From Hysterium pulicare CBS 123377 (taxonomy: Eukaryota; Ascomycota; Dothideomycetes; Hysteriales; Hysteriaceae), in assembly GCA_000467715.1 (NCBI GenBank), contig AJFK01000095.1, forward strand, positions 62,001-126,000: a DNA stretch of 64,000 nt, given 5' to 3'. Below the pieces are notes generated by a model. The model was given only the letters and a program-made list of their open reading frames with translations. It ran no database searches and was not told where the DNA came from. Positions within the stretch are counted from its first letter, which is position 1. The number at the start of each line of letters is the position of its first letter. Of this stretch, positions 10,591 to 19,801 are shown one piece after another. The position numbers and the translations under genes were made by a program.

Positions 10591-11175
10591 CCATTTTCTG
10601 CCCATCGAGCTGTCCTCATCGCCTGACGACCAGCACTCTCGCCATCACCAGAACGTCCAGCGTATCATCATCGTCCATAGTCAACACACTTCAATCCTTT
10701 CTACTAGGGCTCGTCCTTTCCCCCTTGTTCTTACTGTTCCAATTTCTCCCGCAGCACTCGATCCATCAACAATGATCACATCCGTCACTCTCGGCAGATA
10801 TCGAAGCACACCACCACCCCTCCACCACTCTTGATTCCCCGTGCTTCAAGTCCCACAAATACCACTACTACCCCATCATTTTGATCCGACATTCTGATAA
10901 CACTCCTCAATTGCTCCAATCGCACATAAATACTAATCCTAGAATCACCATGGTATGAGACAAGACTCCCCCAATCTAGCATAGGAGCATTGTGGAGGTG
11001 TTATTGCTCGTTCCATGCCAGGAGGCGAGGCTTTGGTGTGACCGCCTGGACCGTGGAGATTGTCAGAGGTCGTTTGTACCTTTGAGAATTCGGGGGTCAA
11101 GGAGTTTATATAGAACCCAGGCACCAGGAGAAAGATGGAATAAAGGATAAGAAGCGGTGAGTAGAACACGTGATA
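10591..11175 (-). repeat. array unit 5
   Basis: CACGTG at 11167-11172, a TACTCACCGCTTC box and minus-strand TATATAAAC (core 11106-11113) precede ATG 11016, 90 bp past the TATA. The ORF is 23 codons to 10945, starting MERAITPP. Similarity to unit 6 continues through the distal half (ATGGACGAYGAT and GGGAAAGG stretches). Confidence 0.6.
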
Positions 11176-11695
11176 CTTAACTTAGCCTTCAGCGGCAAGG
11201 AAACGTACTTCGCCAATTGAAGGATCCCTTCATTATTATTAGCGTTTCTTGTCTCTCACCACCATCATTAGAAGCTAAACCTTATCGTCGTCCATCACCC
11301 GTACCACCGCCGGCCCTTTCCCTTCATCTCCCCGGTTTTTCTCCAAAAGTTCAAAATTCAAATCCTGAAGTCCGATATCACCCCAATTCTTCCAGTCCCA
11401 CATCGAATGATTCTTCCGTCCGTGTTGAAGTTAGACTATGCTTCCGTTCCCACACCATTGACCGCTTGTATCCTGGATTATTGCTCGGCCGGTATAGCAG
11501 CCCAAGAAAAAGCTGACACCCACATAGTGTACCGCGGGCGGGCATTTTTGGTAAAAGACACCCCAAGCCAGGCAAGAGCGCCAGAGGTGTTGATCGTGCT
11601 ATTTGGAAGTTGGGGGAAGGGGTTTATATAATTGTCGGACAGAGAGGAAGAGAGTTCAGAGAAAGAAAAGAGTAGTGTAAGCATGTGAACCTTAC
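11176..11695 (-). repeat. array unit 6
   Basis: CATGTG at 11682-11687 and minus-strand TATATAAAC (core 11624-11631) precede ATGTGGGTG at 11525, 99 bp past the TATA. The ORF has 15 codons (MWVSAFSWAAIPAEQ) to 11478. The region just before the ATG shares an ACCAAAA block with unit 7. Confidence 0.6.
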
Positions 11696-12175
11696 ATACT
11701 CCGTATTAGTAAAGACGGGCTGAAGAATTCTGAGTATCATCACCGTCAATACGGGCTGAGATTCACCATCATCACCATCGCCACCATCGCCACCATTACA
11801 ACCTTTTCCTTTCTCAGTCCTTATCTGACTCAGAGCTCAGTAGCCAGAACCAGCACCAGCCCACAATAAGTTGTATAGTGTCGGGGTGTTTTAATTTGGC
11901 AACGTGCCCTAGCTATCCTGCTCCCGATCCCAAGGCAATTGTAGGGTTCATAAGTCGTTCTTGCTCATCCCGCAAAGAAGACAAGGACCCCCACATTCGT
12001 TAATACTGCTCTTCCTTTTGGTAATAACATCCTCTCAAAGCCCGCAAGGGTGTTAGCAGGTTGCTTGTACCGTTGAGGACTCGGGGGAGGAGGGCTTTTT
12101 TGTCTTTTAGAGCCAGCGCAAGGCGACCTTAGAAGCGAGAGGAGCGGAAACGGTATGAGTAATCCCGGCAAACCT
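11696..12175 (-). repeat. array unit 7, TATA lost
   Basis: The GATTACTCATACCGTTTCC box is nearly identical to that of unit 8, but where the TATA should be (about 12095) the minus strand reads GACAAAAAAGCCC. ATGTGGGGG at 11996 is 99 bp from that position and opens 27 codons to 11913, starting MWGSLSS. Confidence 0.6.
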
Positions 12176-12665
12176 GAAACTTTCATACCCCAAGCCAGTA
12201 AAAAGGGGCCGAATTATCCTGATTATTATCGCCATCACCACAAAAAGCTGAACATCACCACCCAAACATTCATGGAGTCCTTCTATTCCCACTTTGCCTC
12301 CCCTCCCCCTCCCCCCAAAGAATCGAAACCCTATTCAAATCTCACCACCAGCTCCAGTCCACCACCACACATTTGTCCTACGCGTCTTGATAGCTCTCTC
12401 CAAGATTTCCCGAGTCCCCGCGGCTAAGAGGGATGCTATCGTTTCGGCTCGCTAATATAGCAACAACGCACCAAGTGCTCCCACATCTGCGTGATCCGTG
12501 ACAGGTTTTTACAAAGACTCGAGCGGCCAGGGAGAGAGCTAGAGAAGTGATTGTGTCGTCGACAGCTTGGGAACGAAGGGTTTATATAGAATTTTAGAGG
12601 CTGTAAGAAAGACGAGGGAGTAGAGATGAGGAAGCGGTGTGAGTAATCACCTTGCACGTGAAATA
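12176..12665 (-). repeat. array unit 8, best-preserved promoter
   Basis: CACGTG at 12655-12660, GATTACTCACACCGCTTCC next to it, CTCTAAAA and then minus-strand TATATAAAC (core 12582-12589) form the clearest promoter of the array. ATGTGGGAG at 12486, 96 bp downstream, opens 16 codons (MWEHLVRCCYISEPKR) to 12436. Confidence 0.6.
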
Positions 12666-13048
12666 TCGTTCATTTGTAAACTCCATTTCCGACGGAGTAA
12701 AGAGACGGAGGAGTCTTATGAAGACAAAGATACTTGTAAAGCCACGGAAGCAGGAACGACATAGATGAGGCAGGAAGGGAGAACATTTGGTATACAGAGT
12801 CTAAATCTACAAGTGAGATAGAAAAATATATCACGGGTCTTCGGCCATCCAGTCTACCAGATTTCATGTTCCTGAGGAGACCGGGTAGATAAACGCCAAC
12901 GCTATGCAAGACCCATCTAAAGGAAACCCCAAAGAGAGTAAGTAGATTTTACAGGGTTAGGAATTAGACAGGAGTAGAGAAGAAAAGGCGCGACAAATCT
13001 ATGTAAAGAAAAGAGACCCTCCTACAGAACACTAGCAAGAGGTGTACC
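12666..13048. other. intergenic, between array and MRS2
   Basis: No gene and no further array unit was recognised. This is the presumed 3' flank of the MRS2 gene, which ends at 13049. Confidence 0.5.
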
Positions 13049-15026
13049 TCACATCTTGTTCAACTTCTCATCAACCTCACCCTCCACCCCCTTCAACCTC
13101 TTAACCAACTCCTTCTCCCTCTTAATAATATCCCCCAGCGCCTGCCTCTCTCTAATTCCCGGAATTGGCGTCGGCATTCTAGCCTCCCCACACCCTGCCT
13201 CACCCCTCTCACCACCCCTTCCATCCCCCCAATCCGTCCACCTCCTCTTCTTATGCCCCAGCAACAACCTATCTCTAGAAGGAGCCGATCTCTCACCACC
13301 CCACATGCTGACTCTCTGGACTTTTCGCAGCTTGGTGAGGCCGTAGGCGCAGATTATGAAACCGAAGAAGGTGCACCAGACTGAGATGGCCGTGAATCCG
13401 ACGTCGGATTCTTCGATGAAGTTTTTGAGGTTCATGCCGTAGAGGGCGGCGACGAAGGTGCCGGCTGTGATGCCGAGGGTGAAGATTGAGAAGCGGAGGT
13501 CGAGGAGCATGAGGGAGTTGCGGTTTGCATCCAAGATGGCTTTGACACTATAGTGGACAATTTGATTAGTTTGCAATGGAGCGGCGAAATGGGAAGGGAA
13601 TGGGAAGGGGGCAAAGCAAAGCAAATGTTTAACTGGCCAAACATAGTGGATAAAGGCTCTCGGACTGAAGACTTACATTTCCTCTGTGTTCCTAATACTC
13701 GACACCAAATTCTCCGCCGCTTGTACGATTTCATCCGCAACTTTGTGATAAGATTCCAGCAACATCTCCACTTCAGTGTGATCGTCGTCCTCTCGAGTCT
13801 TGCCCTCCGCTTTCTCAGTCAAATACATTGACGAGAGATCATCATCTGCCTCCAGCAACTCCGTCAGAGAGTCTCTAACCAACCGCGCTTTCTGTTCGAA
13901 TGTACCGAGTTTCTTGGAGTAGATAAGCAGGTACCGGAGTTTATCGCGATCGATATCTTCCTCGAGCTCTCGCAGAACCCGCACTACAGGCTCACTGACA
14001 CCCTCGAATTCGCTTTCTAGGCCAAGAGTAACACTAACGAGGACGGATTCCAGCGCGCGAAATTCGTAGGCTAGAACGCCATTTGCGGGCGATTCTTTCT
14101 GGTGTAGTTTTCCTTCCAGATCATACATGAACAGTGACTGGGAGTAGGAGTCCGTACTACCATATGCATCGAATACGAGGACACGATTATGCTTGATTAA
14201 GACTCGGAGGTGAAGAAGATTGATTAGGATCGCGGAGGGGCGGACGAGGATATGAGGGAGAAGAGAGGAATCGATTTTGCGCAGGTCGCGAGGAAGGAGA
14301 CCATACTGTGATCAACATCTCTTATTAGCATGTCATCTCTCAATTGCGTTCCATGCGGAACATCTAGCCTTCCTTATCCCATGATGCAGGTATGCGGGCA
14401 CAGCATGAACTCACCTTGGCAATCAATTCACTCTTCTTGAACTCCCCATTGACAAGTGTAACATTCCCACCTTCATCAAACTCCGTACACCTCAACTTCA
14501 ACTCGTTAGTCGGTCTCGAAACCTTCCCCAATCCCCCATTGTCATCCAAAAAGCTCGCCAACGGCGGCAAATGGTGCAAAGAACCCGTCTCCTCGGACCC
14601 TTTAGGCTTCTTCAGGCCCCACAGATTCCACACATTATACCGACTTCGAGTCGTGAACGATCGTCGGAGCTCGTTGGTCACATTCGTGATCTTTGTGCAG
14701 CTTGTTGGGCGATAGGTGTGGGGTGCAGATGTTTCATGCTTCGGAGTCCGGGGAAGGATTTTTTGGGGTGAAGTGTGTAGATTCCGGGTGTGAGGGATGA
14801 ATGACGAGGTATGTTGCCATCGCGGAATAGAGTCGATGAGTCTCGCGTTTCTCGGGGAGAACGAATTGGGCCAGCGATGCGTTGTCTTGGAAAGAAACCT
14901 GCTGGGTTGGTGTCGAGGTGTTCGGGAGCATTGGTTCGTGGCGACAGGACATTCGACTTGCGCTCGTAGAAACTTCAGCAGTCTAGGCGACGGTGCTGTG
15001 ACATTATGAAGCAAAGTTGTCTTCAT
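13049..15026 (-). CDS. mrs2: mitochondrial inner-membrane magnesium channel Mrs2
   Basis: Mrs2 belongs to the CorA superfamily and carries Mg2+ into the mitochondrial matrix as a pentamer; this role is from the family. Three exons (14415-15026, 13677-14305, 13049-13547) join in frame to 579 aa. The introns are 109 and 129 bp with GTGAGT and GTAAGT donors. The Arg/Ser-rich N-terminus MKTTLLHN... is a typical mitochondrial presequence. Exon 2 holds the long helical matrix domain, and exon 3 the first membrane helix with the selectivity motif YGMN (Gly-Met-Asn at 451-453) and a second membrane helix. After it comes a charged C-terminal tail of about 100 residues rich in Gly/Arg, longer than in yeast. 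The start at 15026 was chosen because no earlier in-frame ATG precedes it. It is divergent from the small gene at 15280. Confidence 0.93.
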
Positions 15027-15279
15027 AACTCCCCATTCGCAGTTGTGAGCTTGGGATGCGATCCATCCGGTCGGGCTTAAAGCTGGAAAATTGGGATGCG
15101 TCGCGAAAAGAAATTTGCAGGTTTGGCGTTGACGTCGAGTCACGTGTGGGCTTCAATTGGGTGATTGGACCGCCCCGAAAGAACTTCAACACTTGCTTCA
15201 ACCAATTCACTCATCATCAATTCTGTCTTTACATTCTCCTTGAACAGCTTCGGGGCACTCTCACGCTTTCTCCAATGGC

Positions 15280-15678
15280 ATGCCTAACCCCATACACCCC
15301 ACCTTCAACGCCTTAATCCGCACCCACCACATAACATCCCGCAAAAAGGTCTCCCACCTACGTAAAGCCGCACATAACTATGCCTGTTACATATTACTTC
15401 GTTCCGGCGGCTCCCCCGGCATCATGTACTGCGAAGGCTCTGAGCACGGGGTCAAGGAATGGGTGAGCACGGTCCAGAGACTCAGATACAAGGACTATCA
15501 ACTTGTCTCTCGGCCGGCAGAGCTAGTCGCGGAGGGAGAAGGCAATGCACTGGGCACGAGAAGCATGGCATATGGCGATCTGGATGAGGTGGCTACGGTT
15601 AAGGAGTTTGGTGCTATGATGGAGGAGAGACGGGTTTGGGCTTGGTGGAGGAGAGGAATGGGATATGTGATTGATTGA
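15280..15678 (+). CDS. small RWDD2/DUF1115-like protein
   Basis: The single-exon 132-aa protein opens with a HHITSRKK segment, then GSPGIMYCEG, then an EWVSTVQRLRYKDYQL block. That order (HHI-SxxKR, G.PGI..xEG, hydrophobic helix with RLR.K..Q) matches my memory of the DUF1115 domain at the C-terminus of RWDD2-type proteins; this is a pattern match, not a search. The last third has a short acidic helix and Trp-rich WAWWRRGMG. Function is unknown. Only about 253 bp separate its ATG from that of mrs2, so they share a divergent promoter. An ATG at 15275 is out of frame. A (GATT)n run begins in its last codons. Confidence 0.7.
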   Translation: MPNPIHPTFNALIRTHHITSRKKVSHLRKAAHNYACYILLRSGGSPGIMYCEGSEHGVKEWVSTVQRLRYKDYQLVSRPAELVAEGEGNALGTRSMAYGDLDEVATVKEFGAMMEERRVWAWWRRGMGYVID

Positions 15679-15691
15679 TTGATTGATTGAT
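15667..15691 (+). repeat. (GATT)n microsatellite
   Basis: Five to six perfect GATT repeats overlap the stop codon of the preceding gene, so repeat-length changes could alter its C-terminus. Confidence 0.8.
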
Positions 15692-16369
15692 AGGCTAACA
15701 GCTGATTTTTCTGGGCTTCTGGTTTGCGACGCGATACAAAAATAGGTCAGAATGTCCCTGTCAATGGTAGGCATTGATCCTTTTTCTTAATAAGGGCTAT
15801 GTATTAGCGCATCGGTGGTTACGTAGCGATGCTGGGGTGCACACAGCCACAACAGCCTCCTCGACCAAAAACGGTCGAAGATTGCGCGAAGGCGCAACGG
15901 CTTCCACAACGAGCATAGGTGATAGACTTATTATGGATGAGCACTTTCCTCGAAGGTTTTGCGAAATTTCCAGTTTGGGGCATGTTCGCAAGCACATATC
16001 AGCGGCAGAACGTCTACAGAATGAAGCTGGAGCCCGGAAATCAAAGCATCGTCAAGAATTTAAATCAAATAGAGACTCTATTGAGATAGTAGAAGTGTGT
16101 ATTCAAAGCGATTGGGTATCATGAGCTATCAAATTGGAGAACCGCCGTAATCTTCAGTCTTACAATCTTCTTCCCTCCGATAAAATGAAAATTGAAGTCT
16201 GTATTCCAACAAAACGAAGACCAAAGCCCCATATCCAGTTCTCTAACACCAAAAATCCAATTACAAAGACATCCTAAATATATACAATAGAAGCGAATAT
16301 TAGAAGGTGCGGTAGAACAGAAAATTAACGGCAAGGAAATATTCATCTTCAGCGAGTGTGATAAAGCAA
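15692..16369. other. convergent intergenic region
   Basis: This is a 3'-to-3' region between the DUF1115-like gene and the F-box/UBA gene. No gene was recognised. Confidence 0.5.
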
Positions 16370-19300
16370 TTAGTCGTCCGCTCTTAATAGCAACTCAACA
16401 GCTCTGTCCACTCTCAACCCATCTCCCAGATCTGTGACACGAAGTGCATGTCTGGCTTTCTCGGCCGTGAATCCCATCTCCACGATACGGTAAATGGCCT
16501 TTTCGGCCGTGTTTTCAGCTGCGTCGCTTTGGTAGATGTCACGCTGTAACGGATGTTGCATCGAAGCTGGGAAGGTTGGGTGATCGTGCATCGAAGCTCG
16601 CGAAATTCGGTGATCGTGCGTCGAAGCTCCGTGGCTGTACATTGATGGAGCAGGAGTTGGCAGTAAAGGTGTTGCCACAGCTCGATAAGCAGGTTGGATG
16701 GGTTGGACGGGCTGAGCATCTTGGGAAGATTGGGATGGTTGAGGGGAATGCCCAGATCGCATTCCGGTAGGAAGGGGTGGTAGAGGCGTAGTTGGAGCAG
16801 ATGACCTCAAAGGTGGAAGAGGTGAAGGTAATCTTGACGATCGGGGAAGTTTCGATTGCGGACGAACTTGGGTGAGCCTATCGAATACAGCTTCCCACTC
16901 ACTGATAGGGCGTTCTTGGCTCATTCTAATTTCAAGAAGTCTTTCTCCGCTATCCTTCCGTCTTCTGATCTCGGTGATGTGTCTTTGAATTCTTTGCTTG
17001 GAAAGTTGCCGAAGCATTTCTTTCTGTGAGCTAGAAGAGAACGATGCTGCGATCTTCTCTTCGTAGACACGAGCGACGGCTTCTTTAAGGAAATTGCGGC
17101 GAGAGCCGCCAAATGCAGGGGGCTTCCAGTCCATCCAGCCGTTTTCAGCGGCGAGGATGAAGGCAGACGGATCTTTCTGGTGGCATGGTGCTGCGAGGTC
17201 GACGACGGTGGAGAGACCTAGTGTGAGAAGGTAATAATACCATTCATCTGCCGTCTTGTTAGCCTTTGTTATAGTTGTTGCGATGATGTCTAGCTTACCG
17301 AGCATGTTCTCTTCACCGTCAATGTCTCCACCTCGAACATCCGTTGGCTCAAAAACCCCAAATTCGCGTGCCTGGATTGTCCGCCCTTCAAACCCCTGAA
17401 GCAGAACTCCCAAACAAGTCCAGATCTCTGTCATATCGTATAGTTGCTCGGCTGTCAAGCCACTCTCATTACCCTTTGCGAAACAGTCCGGCGCGCTCGC
17501 AAGGGCGCCATTCATATCAAGCGCATCGGTTGTGATGATCGTTGACCTACATCCTTGCTGGTGGAATAACACTCCTCCTCTTAACCAATCCATCTGACCA
17601 ACAATATCTTCCTCCCTGCCCTTACCAGAACCAAATATCTTGCAAAAAGTCCAGATCCGCCAGAAAGCGTCGTCCACTCTTGAGGATTCGAATTGATCGT
17701 TGCTTGAAAGTGCCGCAACCATCTCTGGTCGAAGAAATGATTGACATTGATACAAGACCAAGGATTTCAGCGCAGCAATAATGTACATGTCGCGCATGTA
17801 ATATTGAAGATAGCTGGAAGGGGTATACTCTGGCTGCGCTATATCTAGGTCTTCTTCGGTGTCCTCTGGAGGGCAGATTTCACGATGCTCCCATGCTGGA
17901 GGTGACATCTTCCGTAGTGCATTCTTTGTTAGGCTTAGCTCGTGTCGTTTGAATACGCGATAGAAACCCTTGTTGACCACTGCTGTGGCAAACAAATCAT
18001 CGAGGCTTTCAAGGCTCTGGAGGATGCAGAAAATGACGTCCTCGGCACATTGGGGAGAGATGTTACGCTCTGTTGGCTTCGGAACAACCGGAATCGGAGA
18101 GAGGGTAAAATCATCCGTCATCCTCTTCAACGGCGGAATAGTGATTGTCAGCTCCTTCGCTTTTCCTTTGGATAGATTGCGCCGAATCTGAGAAGCAATG
18201 TGGTTCGAGGGCACGCGAGACAAGCGGAAACTTGAAACAAGTTGAGATATCCTCTTGCTGGATTTCCGGGGAAGAGCTGGAGGAGGTCCATATATGTCGT
18301 CCTCAGGTCGCTCGGTTTTTGAAACCACATCGTCCCATTTAAACGGATTGTCCTCAGTTATGGCAGTTAGATGCTGCTCAAGATCATTCTCAGCTTCACT
18401 GAGAGTCGGACTTGTGGCCTTAACAGCAAAGTCGGTCCGAGCAATTGCTTGATCAAGCACATCCAGTCGCGGCACGGACGACGAGTGTCTATGATGGACG
18501 CTACGCGTTGATCCGTGCCGTTTCACAGACGGTACTCGACGGCGAGGTAACACGTAAGATACTGATCGCCCCTGTCGAAGTGCACAGGTAGGCTGGAACA
18601 CAATGTCGTCTTCTAAGGCAGGGTGTGGGCCACAGGAACGCCTGGGTGGGTCCTGAATAACGGGCACCTGCAAGCATATCTCCACATCTTGAACCTTAGG
18701 CTCCGATGACTTAGTGTCGTCGAAGACGCCAGCCAAGACGGGCGAAGTGATTGAGAACGAGCTTCCTGACCGAGCATGTAGACTGATGGGTTTGATTTCG
18801 ACTGGACTTGTTCCGTCCACGCTGGTCATAGATGAGCGCTTGCTGTAGTTGGAGGATTCTTCCTCTCCTTGCGAGTCATCGGATGAGGTCGACACAGAAG
18901 GCATGGGTCTATGCATGGAGACCGGTCGTTCCAGATCCAATTCAGACATTCCTAATGGCTTTGAAGCGAATGTAAATGATCGAATTGGCCTTGGCATCTG
19001 CGTACTCAGAGGTGATACCGTAGAGTGTCTTTTGGTAGTTTGTGACCCTGAGGGAGGAGACACATCATGACCAGGGGCAGGCTCAGCGGTCGACTTGACA
19101 TTGCTATTGCTCGGGCTGAAGAAAGGAAGTGACGGGAAAGGGCGATGCCGTTGATCGTTCGGGATGATAACCTGTATTCTCGGTCTCCTGCACTTCTTTT
19201 CTGCGGGAGACGTTTGTTGAACAGGGATGGAATCGAAGCCGGCGAAAGCATCGGTGACTTGTCGCACGAGAGGGATAGACGGCTCACCCTCCCACTGTAT

Positions 19301-19801
19301 CCTCCCGTCCTTCCATACGCCAATTGTATCATCGGAACTAGGACTGCTCCTCGGACTTGACTTTTCCCTTCGACTTCGGGTGGGCGAGAACTTGGACGAC
19401 TTGATGCTATAGGTGCGGGATGCATGAGGATAGTTTTGAGGGAGCGTAGAGAAAGCCTGTTTATGCGATGGAGGTGGTGTGCGTCCAATTGCGTTGAGTA
19501 TCTCTTCGTTAGGCGAGGTAGCCATTTCCTGCTCTAGGGTGGAGAGGGGAGCCGGTGGTGGGGCATCGGCCTTGGGGACGGCGCGCAAGATCGTGCCCGG
19601 TCTTTTGGCACCAACCTTGCTCTTTGCTGACTTCATTCTCTTGCTGGACGTGTTCGTCGATGGGTTGCGCAGAACGATGGGCTTGACTGTTGGAATGGGA
19701 GAATCGGCGCCGCGACGAGAGAAGATGGACAGACTGCGGCGGTTGATGATGGAGCGGCGGCGGCAAATATCAGACTCGACGAAAGGAGTTTCAACAGCCA
19801 T
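16370..19801 (-). CDS. large F-box-like / UBA-domain protein
   Basis: A single-exon frame encodes 1143 aa from ATG 19801; a longer frame starts only at a non-ATG codon. Residues 1-590 are Ser/Pro/Arg-rich and probably disordered, with many SP/TP sites that could be phosphorylated. Around residues 610-665 a Leu-rich helical stretch with the sense of an F-box (cysteine, then ILQSL, then LFATAVVNKGFY) precedes a conserved globular region with WIRIW- and GLS-type segments. Residues about 1097-1140 form a UBA fold: MGF(T), Ala-rich helix, and a terminal RAVELLL helix typical of ubiquitin-binding UBA domains. An adaptor in ubiquitin-dependent turnover, joining a ligase-recruiting module to ubiquitin binding, is the inferred role. 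A Pro/Gln-rich linker with short repeated Ser-His-Asp motifs precedes the UBA. Confidence 0.85.
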   Translation of the reverse strand: MAVETPFVESDICRRRSIINRRSLSIFSRRGADSPIPTVKPIVLRNPSTNTSSKRMKSAKSKVGAKRPGTILRAVPKADAPPPAPLSTLEQEMATSPNEEILNAIGRTPPPSHKQAFSTLPQNYPHASRTYSIKSSKFSPTRSRREKSSPRSSPSSDDTIGVWKDGRIQWEGEPSIPLVRQVTDAFAGFDSIPVQQTSPAEKKCRRPRIQVIIPNDQRHRPFPSLPFFSPSNSNVKSTAEPAPGHDVSPPSGSQTTKRHSTVSPLSTQMPRPIRSFTFASKPLGMSELDLERPVSMHRPMPSVSTSSDDSQGEEESSNYSKRSSMTSVDGTSPVEIKPISLHARSGSSFSITSPVLAGVFDDTKSSEPKVQDVEICLQVPVIQDPPRRSCGPHPALEDDIVFQPTCALRQGRSVSYVLPRRRVPSVKRHGSTRSVHHRHSSSVPRLDVLDQAIARTDFAVKATSPTLSEAENDLEQHLTAITEDNPFKWDDVVSKTERPEDDIYGPPPALPRKSSKRISQLVSSFRLSRVPSNHIASQIRRNLSKGKAKELTITIPPLKRMTDDFTLSPIPVVPKPTERNISPQCAEDVIFCILQSLESLDDLFATAVVNKGFYRVFKRHELSLTKNALRKMSPPAWEHREICPPEDTEEDLDIAQPEYTPSSYLQYYMRDMYIIAALKSLVLYQCQSFLRPEMVAALSSNDQFESSRVDDAFWRIWTFCKIFGSGKGREEDIVGQMDWLRGGVLFHQQGCRSTIITTDALDMNGALASAPDCFAKGNESGLTAEQLYDMTEIWTCLGVLLQGFEGRTIQAREFGVFEPTDVRGGDIDGEENMLGKLDIIATTITKANKTADEWYYYLLTLGLSTVVDLAAPCHQKDPSAFILAAENGWMDWKPPAFGGSRRNFLKEAVARVYEEKIAASFSSSSQKEMLRQLSKQRIQRHITEIRRRKDSGERLLEIRMSQERPISEWEAVFDRLTQVRPQSKLPRSSRLPSPLPPLRSSAPTTPLPPLPTGMRSGHSPQPSQSSQDAQPVQPIQPAYRAVATPLLPTPAPSMYSHGASTHDHRISRASMHDHPTFPASMQHPLQRDIYQSDAAENTAEKAIYRIVEMGFTAEKARHALRVTDLGDGLRVDRAVELLLRADD

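Larger units (their letters stand above)
8641..12665 (-). repeat. diverged tandem array of ~490-bp promoter-like units
   Basis: Eight units, plus one probable degenerate unit on the left, follow each other with TATA-box spacings of 417, 487, 449, 612, 518, 471 and 487 bp. Read on the minus strand a unit has an E-box-like CACGTG or variant, then a box close to TTACTCACACCGCTTCC, then TATATAA 25-61 bp further on, then a short ORF whose ATG lies 80-101 bp past the TATA. A Gly/Asp-codon-like GATGATGGTG tract precedes the next unit. Homology is clear in pairs. The two rightmost units share GATTACTCAYACCGYTTCC. The fifth and seventh share TTGTACC-TTGAG-TCGGGGG. The third and fourth share AACCAACGATTTC. 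It could be an orphan mini-gene family, a repeated non-coding RNA gene or duplicated promoter DNA. Confidence 0.75.

Noticed and set aside
8641-12665. CRISPR-like or transposon array
   Set aside because: Units are ~490 bp and diverged, with no short identical repeats, no terminal inverted repeats and no transposase frame.
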